Numbered from the stretch's first letter, positions 15,416 through 25,152 are shown. The stretch: DNA of 41,016 nt from Acidobacteriota bacterium (GCA_016210845.1 JACQTK010000053.1:1-41016); one strand, 5' to 3'. The notes: generated by a model from the sequence alone, not told the origin. Translations and numbers: made by a program.

Positions 15416-18340
15416 ATGAGTGTGCAGGAACTGGGTCGGCGCGTCTCGGCCGCCCGGGCCGAGACGGAGGCACGCGGCGAAACGTTCTACCCGGGCACCA
15501 GCCGGATTCATCTCGCCGCATTCCCACCGAAAGAGCGGTGGGACGATTGGGTCGAGCTCGATTCCAGGGCGTGGCCGGAGCGGCGCGAACGCCGATACGC
15601 GCTGGTACCCACTACCTGCTTCAACTGTGAGTCGGCCTGCGGACTGCTGGCCTACGTCGACAAGGACTCGCTCCAGATCCGGAAATTCGAGGGCAACCCG
15701 GAGCATCCGGGCTCGCGCGGTCGAAACTGCGCAAAGGGACCCGCCACGCTCAACCAGATCACCGATCCGGATCGAATCCTCCATCCCCTGAAACGCGCCG
15801 GTGCCCGCGGCGAAGGCCGATGGGTGCAGGTGACGTGGGACGAGGTGCTCGACCACCTCGCCGCGCGTATTCGCCGTGCGATCGTCGAAGGCCGCCGCAA
15901 CGAAATCATGTACCACGTCGGACGGCCTGGTGAGGATGGGTTCACCGAGCGCATCCTGGCCGCCTGGGGGATCGATGGGCACAACTCGCACACCAACATC
16001 TGCTCGTCCAGCGCGCGTGCCGGCTATGCGTTCTGGATGGGCATCGATCGGCCGAGCCCCGATTACGCCAACGCCGACGTGATCTTGCTCATCAGTGCAC
16101 ATCTGGAATCTGGGCACTACTTCAACCCGCACGCGCAGCGGATCATGGAGGCCAAACAGAAGGGGGCGAAGGTGATCGTGCTCGACACGCGTATGTCGAA
16201 CACCACCACCCACGCCGACCATTGGCTCGCGCCCTATCCCGGGTCCGAAGCGGCGATCCTCCTCGCGATCGCGAACCATCTCATTCAGCACGGCCGCTAC
16301 AATCGCGAATTCGTGCGCCGTTGGTGGAACTGGGCGGAATACATGTCGGCCGAGCACCCTGACGTCTTGGCGACGTTCGCGAACTTTGAGCACGCATTGA
16401 AGGAGACCTACCGCGACTACACGTTCGAGTACGCGGCCGCCGAGTCCGGCGTCGAAGCCTCGGCCATCGAAGACATCGCGCGCCTGGTCGCGAGCGCAGG
16501 GACACGGCTGGCGACACATACGTGGCGAAGCGCCGGCTCCGGCAATCTCGGCGGCTGGGAGGTGGCCCGGTGCCTGTTCATGCTGAATGCGCTCATGGGG
16601 GCCGTCGCGACCGAAGGCGGTACGTATCCGAACGCGTGGAACAAGTTCGTACCACGGCCTATCCACGTGCCGCCTCACCCGCGAACCTGGAACGAGCTGT
16701 CCTGGCCCGACGAGTATCCGCTGGCGATGTTCGAGATGTCGTTCCTGCTCCCCCACTTGCTGAAGGAGGGGCGCGGAAGGCTCGATGTCTATTTCACCCG
16801 TGTGTACAACCCAGTGTGGACAAACCCCGACGGCTTCTCGTGGATCGAGATGCTCAAGGATGAATCGCTGGTGGGGCTCCACGTCGCGCTCACACCTACT
16901 TGGAGCGAGACGGCATATTTCGCGGATTACGTCCTGCCGATGGGGCACGCCTCCGAACGCCACGACATCCACTCGTACGAAACCCACACCGGCCAGTGGA
17001 TCGCGCTGCGCCAGCCGATCTTTCGTGCGCTCCGGGAGCGTCTCGGCGACCCCGTCGGCGACACTCGTGAGGTTAATCCGGGTGAGGTGTGGGAGGAAAA
17101 CGAGTTCTGGATCGAGCTCACGTGGCGAATCGATCCCACGGGTGAGCTTGGGATTCGTCAATACGTCGAATCGGTCGAGATACCAGGCACAACGCTCGGG
17201 CTCGACGAGTACTACCGCTACATCTTCGAGAACTCCGTGCCAGGACTCCCTGCCCGTGCAGCCGCGGCTGGCACCACGCCCTTGGAATTCATGCGCCGGT
17301 TCGGCGCGTACGAAATCCGCGCGTGCGTAGGCGCGCTCCACGAGGAGCCGGTACCCGCCTCCGAGCTCGCTGACTCCATGGAGAATCGGTTCGGTCGCGT
17401 GCACACGACTGCACCGGCACGGCTCTCTCCGAACATTGTTCCACTGCCAACCCCGGCTCCAGACGAGGCCGGACGACGCCCCGTCGGCGTCAACGTCGAT
17501 GGACAGGTCCTGCGAGGATTTCCCACCCCCAGTGGCCGACTCGAGTTCTATTCGAGCACGCTTGCGGGATGGGGCTGGCGCGAGCACGCGATCCCGACGT
17601 ACGTGAAGAGTCACGTCCATCCGGCGCGGCTCGCGGACGGCGAAATGCCGCTCATCTCGACGTTCAGACTGCCGGTTCACATCCACACGCGCAGCGCGAA
17701 CGCCAAGTGGCTGGACGAGATCGCACACACAAATCCGCTGTGGCTTCACCCGTCGGACGCGGCTCGGTTACGCGTGCAGACGGGCGACCTCGTTCGCGTC
17801 ACGACCCGCATCGGCCATCTCGTGGTGAAAGCGTGGGTCACTGAAGGCATTCGCCCCGGCGTGGTCGCGTGCAGTCATCACATGGGCCGCTGGAAGCTCT
17901 CCGACGATGGTCAGCGCCAGATGATGCGCACGGTGGCGTTGCGGCAGTCCGGAACCGAGTGGGACTTGGCCACGACGCGCTCGGTGGCCCCGTTCGAATC
18001 GGCGGATCCGGACACGCGCCGGATCTGGTGGACGGATGTAGGCGTGCATCAGAATCTCGCATTCCCCGTTCAGCCTGACCCTGTGTCAGGCATGCACTGC
18101 TGGCATCAGGCAGTTCGGGTGATCAAGGCTGAGGTCGGCGATCGCCAGGGCGACATAGCTGTCGACATCGCGAGGTCTCACGAGATCTTCAAGGAATGGA
18201 TGCAGCTGGCGCGCCCGGCTGCGCGATACAGCCCGGACCGAACGCGACGCCCGTACTGGCTGCTCCGGCCGTTGAAACCCGCCAGGGACGTATACCGCCT
18301 TTCGCTTGTTGAGACCGCAACTGCGGGGGCTATCCGGTGA
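15416..18340 (+). CDS. Molybdopterin oxidoreductase catalytic subunit (DMSO reductase superfamily, CISM type)
   Basis: A 974-aa catalytic subunit. An N-terminal extension of about 60 residues without a twin-arginine signal precedes the [4Fe-4S] site: C68, C71, C75 and C105 (TTCFNCESACG and GRNCAKG). The probable molybdenum ligand is C196 in SHTNICSSSARAGY, as in the Cys-ligated Psr/Phs/Ttr/Arr branch. The C-terminus holds the molybdopterin-dinucleotide domain (NPLWLHPSDAARLRVQTGDLV). With the FeS/NrfD fusion upstream and the TorD chaperone downstream it forms a complete complex iron-sulfur molybdoenzyme. Lack of a Tat signal suggests a cytoplasm-facing active site, as in Soe-type sulfite dehydrogenases, but the cysteine-motif context differs from what I recall of SoeA. 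The substrate is not assigned. Confidence 0.9.
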   Translation: MSVQELGRRVSAARAETEARGETFYPGTSRIHLAAFPPKERWDDWVELDSRAWPERRERRYALVPTTCFNCESACGLLAYVDKDSLQIRKFEGNPEHPGSRGRNCAKGPATLNQITDPDRILHPLKRAGARGEGRWVQVTWDEVLDHLAARIRRAIVEGRRNEIMYHVGRPGEDGFTERILAAWGIDGHNSHTNICSSSARAGYAFWMGIDRPSPDYANADVILLISAHLESGHYFNPHAQRIMEAKQKGAKVIVLDTRMSNTTTHADHWLAPYPGSEAAILLAIANHLIQHGRYNREFVRRWWNWAEYMSAEHPDVLATFANFEHALKETYRDYTFEYAAAESGVEASAIEDIARLVASAGTRLATHTWRSAGSGNLGGWEVARCLFMLNALMGAVATEGGTYPNAWNKFVPRPIHVPPHPRTWNELSWPDEYPLAMFEMSFLLPHLLKEGRGRLDVYFTRVYNPVWTNPDGFSWIEMLKDESLVGLHVALTPTWSETAYFADYVLPMGHASERHDIHSYETHTGQWIALRQPIFRALRERLGDPVGDTREVNPGEVWEENEFWIELTWRIDPTGELGIRQYVESVEIPGTTLGLDEYYRYIFENSVPGLPARAAAAGTTPLEFMRRFGAYEIRACVGALHEEPVPASELADSMENRFGRVHTTAPARLSPNIVPLPTPAPDEAGRRPVGVNVDGQVLRGFPTPSGRLEFYSSTLAGWGWREHAIPTYVKSHVHPARLADGEMPLISTFRLPVHIHTRSANAKWLDEIAHTNPLWLHPSDAARLRVQTGDLVRVTTRIGHLVVKAWVTEGIRPGVVACSHHMGRWKLSDDGQRQMMRTVALRQSGTEWDLATTRSVAPFESADPDTRRIWWTDVGVHQNLAFPVQPDPVSGMHCWHQAVRVIKAEVGDRQGDIAVDIARSHEIFKEWMQLARPAARYSPDRTRRPYWLLRPLKPARDVYRLSLVETATAGAIR

Positions 18341-19185
18341 CGGAACTGCTGCGCGCGCTCGCCGCCTTGGCGGAGCCCCCGACCGACCATACGGTGCGAC
18401 TGGCCGTGTTGCTCGGTCTCGAGACGCCGACGCCTGCCGCCTACACGGATACGTTCGTGTTCCAGCAAGTGCCGTACGCCTCGGCGTACCTCAACGCCGA
18501 CGGCATGATCGGTGGAGAGGCGCGCGATCGTGTCGCCGGGTTCTGGCGGGCCCTCGGTCTTACTCCCCCACCGGAGCCCGATCACCTCGCGACGGTGCTT
18601 GGCGCGTACGCCGGGCTGTGTGAACTCGGTGTCACCCGCGCGCGCCACGCGTTCTTGTGGGAACATCTGTTGAGCTGGCTGCCGGCATATCTCCATGCGG
18701 TCCGTCGGCACGCTGCAATGCCATTTCCAGAGTGGGCTCGGCTCCTGCTGGAGACGCTCTTGAACGAAGTTGATGAGCTCGGACCCGCCGTGGTGCTTCC
18801 GCTGCATCTGCGCAACGTCCCCGACCTGGCTGATCCGCGTTGCAGCGACTCGCGCCAGATTGTCGACGCCCTGCTGACGCCGGCGCGCAGCGGCGTGATC
18901 CTCAGCCGCGCGGACCTCGCCCGTGCGGCCCACATGCTCGATTTGAGCTTGCGCGCGGGAGATCGGCGGGTGCAGCTTCGCAGCCTCCTCGAGCAGGATG
19001 CGCCGGCGGCCCTGGCCTGGATCGCCGGCGAAGCGCGCGCCTGGCAGGCAATTCACGAGAGCTTTGCGGAGGCGACTGGTCCCGTGGCCGGCTACTGGGC
19101 CAGCCGGGCGTCCGCCACCGTCGCCCTCATCGACACGCTCGAGCGCGACGTACGGGAAGCCGTGCGCGCCGGCGCTGCGTCATGA
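18337..19185 (+). CDS. TorD-family molybdoenzyme maturation chaperone
   Basis: A 282-aa helical protein whose GTG start overlaps the TGA of the molybdoenzyme gene (GTGA). It has the TorD/DmsD/NarJ hallmark PEPDH, with LGAYAGLCELG following, and the pattern of hydrophobic helices of this family. Such chaperones hold the apo-molybdoenzyme and help cofactor insertion. At 282 aa it is longer than the usual 200 or so; the extra C-terminal 80 residues have no motif that I recognise. The tight coupling says its client is the 974-aa oxidoreductase. Since that enzyme has no Tat signal, the role here would be assembly rather than export proofreading. Confidence 0.82.
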   Translation: MTELLRALAALAEPPTDHTVRLAVLLGLETPTPAAYTDTFVFQQVPYASAYLNADGMIGGEARDRVAGFWRALGLTPPPEPDHLATVLGAYAGLCELGVTRARHAFLWEHLLSWLPAYLHAVRRHAAMPFPEWARLLLETLLNEVDELGPAVVLPLHLRNVPDLADPRCSDSRQIVDALLTPARSGVILSRADLARAAHMLDLSLRAGDRRVQLRSLLEQDAPAALAWIAGEARAWQAIHESFAEATGPVAGYWASRASATVALIDTLERDVREAVRAGAAS

Positions 19186-19239
19186 TGAGATGACGCGCGC
19201 GGTCGTGATAATCCGGTCGCCAAGAGGCAGCTCACGCCG

Positions 19240-20196
19240 ATGAATTTCCATCAGCTGTCCGTCTTCTACGTGGTCGTCCAGCGTCGGAGCATCACGGCGG
19301 CGGCGGCCGAGCTCCGGCTGACGCAGCCCGCGGTCAGCCTGCAGATCCGTGCGCTCGAGAAGGAGTGCGGGCTCGCGCTGTTCGAGCGCGGCGTGAGCGG
19401 TCAGGCACGAATGCGCCTGACACAGGCCGGTGAAGCCTTGTACCGTTCTGCCGTGTCGATCCTGCACACGTTGGACGAGACGCGCCGGGTCATGGGGGAG
19501 CTCGGGGCCGCCACGAAGGGCAAGCTGATCCTCGGTGCAAACACAACAGGTGGCATGTATCTGCTGCCGCGGATTGTGCGCGCGTTCAAGGAGCAGTATC
19601 CGGAAACGGAAATCGTCTTCCAAATCGACGCGACCGAACGATTGTACGAAAGCACGCTCCAAAACGTCCTTGACATGGCGCTGGTCGGCGGCCCCACGCA
19701 GGATCGGCGCTTCGGCGTCGACCAGGTGTGTCTCGACAACGTGGTTCTCATCGCCTCACCCTCCCACCCTTTCGCGCGGCGCCGTTCCGTGACTCTCAGG
19801 GAACTTGGAACGGAACCGTGCGTGCTCCCGCAGCAAGGTTCCCGCACTCGAGCTCTCGTTGAGCGCAAGACAAAGGCGGCCGGAGTGACGCTTTGCGTGG
19901 TGATGCAACTGCAGGGCACCGAGGCCGTGAAGAAAGCCGTTGAAGCCAACCTTGGGATTGGCTTCGTGTCCTCCTACGCCGTCGAGCGGGAAGCCGCGAC
20001 TGGGGTGCTTGCGCTGGTTCCGATCGAACGCTTCGAACTTTCGCGCCACATGGAGCTGATCTATCGCAAGCAGAAGTATTTTTCGCCCGTTGCCCAGCGG
20101 TTCCGCGAATTCGTAGGCGAGTTCGCCCAGCAAATCACTCCGATTCGAGCGGAGATGCCTCCATCCAGGCGCGCGGGTCACCAGAGCGGCCGTTGA
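19240..20196 (+). CDS. LysR-type transcriptional regulator
   Basis: A 318-aa protein with the classic N-terminal LysR helix-turn-helix (FYVVVQRRSITAAAAELRLTQPAVSLQI, then LEKECGLALFER) and a two-lobed substrate-binding domain from about residue 90 (GKLILGANTTGGMYLLPRIV). It resembles the CysL/CbbR side of the family. It is encoded behind the molybdoenzyme and chaperone and overlaps the CLC gene start (TTGA), so it is probably in the same operon. The ATAAG-N6-CTTAT palindromes at 2827, 13785 and, weakly, 9635 are placed as LysR sites and are inferred to be its targets; the effector is likely a metabolite of the unknown pathway. Confidence 0.92.
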   Translation: MNFHQLSVFYVVVQRRSITAAAAELRLTQPAVSLQIRALEKECGLALFERGVSGQARMRLTQAGEALYRSAVSILHTLDETRRVMGELGAATKGKLILGANTTGGMYLLPRIVRAFKEQYPETEIVFQIDATERLYESTLQNVLDMALVGGPTQDRRFGVDQVCLDNVVLIASPSHPFARRRSVTLRELGTEPCVLPQQGSRTRALVERKTKAAGVTLCVVMQLQGTEAVKKAVEANLGIGFVSSYAVEREAATGVLALVPIERFELSRHMELIYRKQKYFSPVAQRFREFVGEFAQQITPIRAEMPPSRRAGHQSGR

Positions 20197-21509
20197 GCGT
20201 CGGTACCGCGGCTGCTCGCGCGCGATTCTTAATCGGCCTGGCGCTGGTCGCCCTCGGCGCTGCAATGTTCGCCGTGGCCTTCCGGAGCTCGCTCTCGCTG
20301 CTGTACCGGACGCTCTACGCCGCCGACAACGTCGTCGCCGCCATCACGGGTCTGCCCTGGTGGGGCCGCCTTGCAATGCCTCTGTGCGGGGGTACAGCAG
20401 CCGGCCTGATTTCCTGGTGGCGTCGAGCACCCGGTCAGGGCGTCAGCAACGTTATGGAAGCTGTCGTACTCGGCAACGTCCGCCTCTCACTGCGCGCCAC
20501 CATCTCTCGAGTCGCAGCATCTTGGACCGCCCTCGCCGCGGGCATGTCCATCGGCCGGGAGGGGCCGCTTATCGAGTTCGGCGGCTCACTCGGTGCAGCG
20601 ATGGGCCGGGTCGCACGAACGTCTCTCCATCAAACGCGCTTGCTTGTGGCCGCTGGGACAGCGGCCGGATTCGCCGCCGCGTACAACACGCCATTCGCGG
20701 CTGTCGTGTTCGTCGTCGAAACAATCGTCGGCGTCGCCGCGCTGGAAGCACTGCTGCCCACCATGGCTGCCACCGTCCTCGCCACAACGGTTACACGCGC
20801 TATCGTCGGGGGAGGGCCCATCTACGGGCAACGCGTGTTTGCGCTTGAGTCAACTGCGGAACTAGTCTCGTACTGTGCGCTCGGCATCGTGGCGGCACTG
20901 GCCGCTATAGGATTCAAGCGCACGCTCGCGCTCTGCGAGACGGTACTGGAGCGCCATCCCATTCCGCAACCCTTCCGGGCCGCTCTGGGCGGTGCGCTGG
21001 TTGGATTCGTCGCGCTGCTCTTGCCCGAAGTCGCCGGAAACGGATTTGAACCGTTGAACCTGATCCTTGATGGCCAGCTCGCGCCTGTCATTGTCGCAGG
21101 GCTGTTGCTTGCGAAAATCGCGGCCACGAGCGGTTCCGTGGCTTCTGGCGTGCCTGGCGGCATCTTTACGCCCGTGCTGCTCGTGGGAGGGGGACTTGGA
21201 TTCCTGTGGGCGAAGGCCATCGATGCATTGGGAATGCTTTCACCGGCAAGCCCTGGCACCTATACGCTTGTCGGCATGGCGGCCACCACCGCAGCAAGTA
21301 TTCACGCGCCGCTGACCGCCGCCGTGCTGGTGTTCGAATTGTCCGGAGACTACCCGATCGTGCTCCCGCTGCTCGTCGCAACTGTTCTTGCCACGGCAGT
21401 GTCCAGTCTGCTCAAGGACGACTCCGTCTACGTCGCAGAGCTTCGTCGCAAAGGACTCAGCTTGGAGGTAACGCTCGAAGGCAGGCGCCTGGTATCGAAC
21501 GCAGGCTGA
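20193..21509 (+). CDS. CLC-family chloride channel or proton/chloride antiporter
   Basis: A 438-aa integral membrane protein with CLC signatures: GREGPLIEFGG, which contains the gating glutamate, and GVPGGIFTPVLLVGG. Many hydrophobic segments cover the length. No CBS domain follows the membrane part. The start is a TTG overlapping the stop of the LysR gene, implying translational coupling. Its place in a redox operon may reflect removal of an anion made or imported by the pathway, or charge balance; both are inference. It ends 10 nt from the convergent MBL gene. Confidence 0.9.
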   Translation: MSVGTAAARARFLIGLALVALGAAMFAVAFRSSLSLLYRTLYAADNVVAAITGLPWWGRLAMPLCGGTAAGLISWWRRAPGQGVSNVMEAVVLGNVRLSLRATISRVAASWTALAAGMSIGREGPLIEFGGSLGAAMGRVARTSLHQTRLLVAAGTAAGFAAAYNTPFAAVVFVVETIVGVAALEALLPTMAATVLATTVTRAIVGGGPIYGQRVFALESTAELVSYCALGIVAALAAIGFKRTLALCETVLERHPIPQPFRAALGGALVGFVALLLPEVAGNGFEPLNLILDGQLAPVIVAGLLLAKIAATSGSVASGVPGGIFTPVLLVGGGLGFLWAKAIDALGMLSPASPGTYTLVGMAATTAASIHAPLTAAVLVFELSGDYPIVLPLLVATVLATAVSSLLKDDSVYVAELRRKGLSLEVTLEGRRLVSNAG

Positions 21510-21519
21510 GGCGGTCTTT

Positions 21520-22509
21520 TCAGCGCGCGGGCGGTTCGTGTACGGTAATCGTCTCACCGACGTCAAACGACATGAGGTCCACGCCGACGACGAGGGGACC
21601 CTTGTAGGTCTGTCGTGTCATCTCGATCAAGCGTTCGTGCGTCACGTCCGGCGACATGTCGACGTGCGAATACACGGCAAGCTTCGGGGCCGTGCGCGTG
21701 AACACGATGCCCGCCTGATCGGGAAGCGTGTGGTGCGCCAACATTCGCGACGTCTCCTGTGTCTCCCCTGTGCGAACGGCGACCTCATGAACGAGGAGGT
21801 CCACGCCACTCGCCCGCTTGATCAGGTTCTCACTGAACCGCGTATCACCAGACAGAGCCACGGAGCGACCGGCGTAGTCGATTCGGTAACCAAACGCGGG
21901 CACGATGGGGCGATGGTCCACATCAAAGAGCGTGACCCGAACCCCGCCCTCGTCATAGACCACCCCCTCTTCACGCAGCTCTGTCACAGCGATCCGCCCT
22001 CCGTCACGCCCAATCCGGTCATCGCTGATCCGCATCCCCACATCGAACGCGAAGGCCTGCTCGAGGTGTGCGGCAAGCGACTCTGTACCCATGGGTCCGA
22101 ACAGCGACAGGGCACGGGGCTGCGGAGCACCCGCCTGGGTCAACGCCGCGATACCAGTAAACAACCAGCCGGTGAGCCAGAAATCGGGAAGACCCACGAC
22201 GTGGTCGGAATGCAAATGCGTCAGAAACACGGCGTTGACATCCGCATAGCGCTTTCCGAGCTGCGTGAGCCTTTGGATGGTTCCGCGCCCGGTGTCGAAG
22301 AGTAGCGTCGTACTGCCGGCCTCCACGAGCGTGGCGGGTCCGAACTGGTCGATTTTCGGGGGTGGTGAACCGGTGCCCAGGAGCGTGACCCTGAAGCGCC
22401 CAGCCGGCTGAGCTGAAAGGCCGGCGAAGGCGACAAGCACACCGACGAGCGCTGCCGCGGTTCTGAAGGGAGCGCGTGTCACCGAAAGACCGTTACGACG
22501 CGCATTCAC
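21520..22509 (-). CDS. Secreted MBL-fold hydrolase of the RNase Z/arylsulfatase AtsA type
   Basis: A 329-aa protein with an N-terminal signal peptide (ALVGVLVAFAGLSAQ) and the MBL motif THLHSDHVVG after RVTLLGTGSPPP, which is the layout of RNase Z-like and zinc arylsulfatase-like (AtsA) exported enzymes. Other conserved pieces are ALSGDTRF and a late HVDM histidine. The start is a GTG at 22509 with GGAGG 9 nt upstream, overlapping the 3' end of the sulfite reductase gene by 17 nt. Being in a sulfur-assimilation operon, it could free sulfate from organic esters, but the family covers other phosphoester and lactone hydrolases too. Confidence 0.8.
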   Translation of the reverse strand: MNARRNGLSVTRAPFRTAAALVGVLVAFAGLSAQPAGRFRVTLLGTGSPPPKIDQFGPATLVEAGSTTLLFDTGRGTIQRLTQLGKRYADVNAVFLTHLHSDHVVGLPDFWLTGWLFTGIAALTQAGAPQPRALSLFGPMGTESLAAHLEQAFAFDVGMRISDDRIGRDGGRIAVTELREEGVVYDEGGVRVTLFDVDHRPIVPAFGYRIDYAGRSVALSGDTRFSENLIKRASGVDLLVHEVAVRTGETQETSRMLAHHTLPDQAGIVFTRTAPKLAVYSHVDMSPDVTHERLIEMTRQTYKGPLVVGVDLMSFDVGETITVHEPPAR

Positions 22510-24322
22510 CGTCCATGACCTCCGGCGCGAACGCCTGGCTTTCGCCCAGGTCGATATAGTCGTCGGCCGTCGTGTCCTGTGGCTGGAGCTCGGCGAGGTC
22601 CTTGAGCGCGTCGGACGCCACGGCTGGCGGCACGCGGCGGAAAAATGCGCCCAGCGACTCGCCGTCCTGGCGACGTACGCGGTAGAGCACGATCAGGCGG
22701 TCGACCGCTTCCGTCAGGCGGCGCGCGGGAATTTTCGACACCACGCGGCCGAAGCTGGCCCCCGCCTCCGTAGTGCCGCCGCCCACGAGCACGAAGTACT
22801 GCGGCACGGCCCGGCCGCCGACCTTCCGGACGCTGCCCTGGAAGCCGATCGCCGCGATGTGATGCTGGCCGCAGCCGTTCGGGCAGCCGCTGATCTTGAT
22901 GTCGCCCGACGGCACCCCGTCCACCAGCTCGGGATGCGCGCTCAGGTGCTCGGTGAGCACCCGCCCGAGGCCGCGCGACTGCGTCACGGCCAGGCGGCAG
23001 GTCTCGGCGCCCGGGCAGCTGGTCACATCGGCCACGGTACCGGCGTCCGGCGCGCTCAGGCCGGCAGCGTCGAGACGGGTGTAGACAGCCTCCACCGCCT
23101 CCCTCTTCACCCAGCGGAACACGACGTTCTGCTCGATGGTCAGGCGCACCGTGCCATCGCCGTACGCCTCGGCGAGATCGGCCAGCACCTGCGCCTGGCC
23201 GGTCGTGAAGTCGCCGAGCGGCAGACGCACGGTGACACAGACGTAGCCGTCCTGCCGCTGGCGGCGGACGTTGCGCGTCATCCACCGCACGTAGGCGTCG
23301 GGCAGCGTCTGCAGCCGCACGGTACCGGGCACGATGCCTGGTCCCGTGACCGTCGTGCGAGCCAGCGCCGCCACCACCTGCGGCGTGGGGGCCGCGGGCT
23401 TCGGCCAGTCCGGCGCCTGCTCGAGCGGCACGGCCGACGGATCGAACGGCAGTCGGGCGCCGGCGCCCCCTTCACGGCGGAACTCCGCCAGCGCGTCCTC
23501 GTAGCGCCGTCGCCACTCCTCCCACCCGAGCGCCTTGATGAGGAACTTCATGCGGTTGCGCTGCATGTGCCGGCGGTCGCCGTCGCGATGGAAGACGCGG
23601 ACGATCGCCTCCGCAACGTTCAGCATCTCCTTGACGGGCAGGAAGTCATAGAGGAGCTGACCGTTGTTGACGAGAATCGACGTGCCGCCGCCGACCGTCA
23701 CGCGGAACCCGCGCTTGCCGTTGACGATGCGGGCGCGCCAGCCGATGTCGTGGATGGCGGCCACGGCGTGATCGTCGGGGCAGCCCTCGAAGGCGATCTT
23801 GAACTTGCGCGGCAGCGACGCGCTCAGCGGGTGGCGCAGGAAATACCGCGTCATCGCCTCGCCGTACGGCGTGACGTCGAAGACCTCGTCGTCGGCCACG
23901 CCCGCATACGGGCAGGCGGTGATGTTCCGGACGGAGTTGCCGCAGGCCTCCCGCGTGGTAATGCCCGTCTCGGCGAGCGCGCGCATGGCGGCCTCGACGT
24001 CCTGCAGCGGCACGAAGTGGAACTGCACGTTCTGCCGCGTGGTGATGTGGGCAAATCCCCGCGAGTAGCTCGTGGCCACGCCGGCCAGCGCCCGCAGCTG
24101 CGTGCTCGTGACGATGCCCTGCGGGATCTTGACGCGCAGCATGTGCACCGCCTCGGGCTGGCGCTGCCCGTAGGTGCCGCGCACCAGCCTGAACTTGCGC
24201 CAGTCTTCGGGGGAAATCTCCCCGCGCTCGTACTTGCCCAGCACCTCGACGAACTCGTCGATGTCCCGCTCGTCCGCGAACGAGAGTCGAGCGCGCCCGA
24301 CTGTCTGATCAATGACCGGCAT
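22493..24322 (-). CDS. Sirohaem sulfite reductase (nitrite/sulfite reductase family)
   Basis: A 609-aa protein with the two ferredoxin-like half-domains and both sirohaem halves of the NirA/Sir family. Early landmarks are [11 protein letters not shown] and the [13 protein letters not shown] block. The sirohaem/[4Fe-4S] ligands are in TSCPGAETC and [11 protein letters not shown] near the C-terminus. It reduces sulfite to sulfide with six electrons; nitrite reduction cannot be excluded by sequence. Its start overlaps the stop of the sirohaem-synthesis gene by 14 nt, and a Cys-rich leader ORF with terminator lies before that gene, so a role in cysteine synthesis is favoured. Confidence 0.9.
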   Translation of the reverse strand: MPVIDQTVGRARLSFADERDIDEFVEVLGKYERGEISPEDWRKFRLVRGTYGQRQPEAVHMLRVKIPQGIVTSTQLRALAGVATSYSRGFAHITTRQNVQFHFVPLQDVEAAMRALAETGITTREACGNSVRNITACPYAGVADDEVFDVTPYGEAMTRYFLRHPLSASLPRKFKIAFEGCPDDHAVAAIHDIGWRARIVNGKRGFRVTVGGGTSILVNNGQLLYDFLPVKEMLNVAEAIVRVFHRDGDRRHMQRNRMKFLIKALGWEEWRRRYEDALAEFRREGGAGARLPFDPSAVPLEQAPDWPKPAAPTPQVVAALARTTVTGPGIVPGTVRLQTLPDAYVRWMTRNVRRQRQDGYVCVTVRLPLGDFTTGQAQVLADLAEAYGDGTVRLTIEQNVVFRWVKREAVEAVYTRLDAAGLSAPDAGTVADVTSCPGAETCRLAVTQSRGLGRVLTEHLSAHPELVDGVPSGDIKISGCPNGCGQHHIAAIGFQGSVRKVGGRAVPQYFVLVGGGTTEAGASFGRVVSKIPARRLTEAVDRLIVLYRVRRQDGESLGAFFRRVPPAVASDALKDLAELQPQDTTADDYIDLGESQAFAPEVMDGECAS

Positions 24323-25082
24323 ACTTCACCTCGTTCCCCGGCGCGACCGGCGGCACGGAGGTCGCGTTCAACGCCTCTCGGATCTGCACCACCTCGCCAA
24401 CCACCAGCACTCCTGCGGCGCCGACGGGCGCGGCCGCCGCCCCCGTCTCGCCCAGGCGCCCCGTCCACGTCCAGGCGTCGGGCATCGAGGCGTTGCAGAC
24501 GATGGCGGCCGGCGTCTCGGGCGCCCATCCGTGCGCCATCAGCCGTGAGGCCAGCTCCGCGCGCGCGCCGACGCCCATCAGAATCACGATCGATACGGTG
24601 TTCGGCCGGATCGAGCGCAGCGTGTGGTCCACCGCCTCCGATGTGTGGCCCGCCATCACCAGGAAGCCCGACGCGATCCCGCGATGCGTCACGGGGATGC
24701 CCGCGAGCGCGGGCGCCGCCACGGCAGTGGTGACACCTGGAACCACCTCGAACGGAATGCCCGCCATGGCCAGGGCCAGCGCTTCTTCGCCGCCCCGCCC
24801 GAAGACGAACGGGTCGCCGCCCTTGAGCCGCACCACCCGTCTGCCCTGCCTGGCGGCGCGGATCATCAGACGGTTGATCGTCTCCTGGGGAACGCTGTCG
24901 CGCCGCGCACGCTTGCCCACGCAGAAGCACTGGGCCCGGGTCGCGCGGCGGAGCGCCTCCACGTCCACGAGCGCGTCGTAGAGGATCAGGTCCGCCTCTT
25001 CAATGCGACGTGCTGCCCGGATCGTCCAAAGGTCCGGATCGCCCGGGCCCGCTCCGACGAGTGATACCAGCCCTACCGCCAT
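24309..25082 (-). CDS. cobA: Uroporphyrinogen-III C-methyltransferase (SUMT)
   Basis: A 257-aa SAM-dependent methyltransferase with family motifs [35 protein letters not shown] and [18 protein letters not shown]...HRGIAS. It makes precorrin-2, the precursor of sirohaem used by the sulfite reductase encoded next. The ATG at 25082 follows directly on the T-tract of an intrinsic terminator, and there is no room for a ribosome site or a separate promoter. Expression must therefore come from read-through of the leader at 25083-25233. It corresponds to the C-terminal half of E. coli CysG; the other half is the separate gene at 25319. Confidence 0.92.
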   Translation of the reverse strand: MAVGLVSLVGAGPGDPDLWTIRAARRIEEADLILYDALVDVEALRRATRAQCFCVGKRARRDSVPQETINRLMIRAARQGRRVVRLKGGDPFVFGRGGEEALALAMAGIPFEVVPGVTTAVAAPALAGIPVTHRGIASGFLVMAGHTSEAVDHTLRSIRPNTVSIVILMGVGARAELASRLMAHGWAPETPAAIVCNASMPDAWTWTGRLGETGAAAAPVGAAGVLVVGEVVQIREALNATSVPPVAPGNEVKYAGH

Positions 25083-25114
25083 AAAAAGCAAAAGCCCGGG
25101 AAACCGTCCCGGGC
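25083..25114 (-). terminator. Intrinsic terminator (attenuator) abutting the cobA start
   Basis: On the minus strand GCCCGGGA-CGGTT-TCCCGGGC is a perfect 8-bp stem followed by TTTTGCTTTTT, which runs into the cobA ATG. GGGAC of the 5' arm can pair with GTCCC of the upstream leader ORF, giving a possible antiterminator. Confidence 0.8.
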
Positions 25115-25152
25115 CTTCAATCCCTCATGTTGGGTTCTTGTCTTTCGATCGC

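Noticed and set aside
15122-17749. 875-aa minus-strand ORF
   Set aside because: It is antisense to the molybdoenzyme and NrfD genes, which have clear motifs; its translation is Arg/His-rich with no domain, a shadow of high-GC coding DNA.
15416-18340. Naming the molybdoenzyme as perchlorate reductase, sulfite dehydrogenase or arsenate reductase
   Set aside because: The apparent Cys ligand argues against the Asp-ligated perchlorate group, and no diagnostic neighbour (chlorite dismutase, ars or sox genes) is present.
22859-24733. 624-aa plus-strand ORF
   Set aside because: Antisense to sulfite reductase and cobA; low-complexity translation without motifs.
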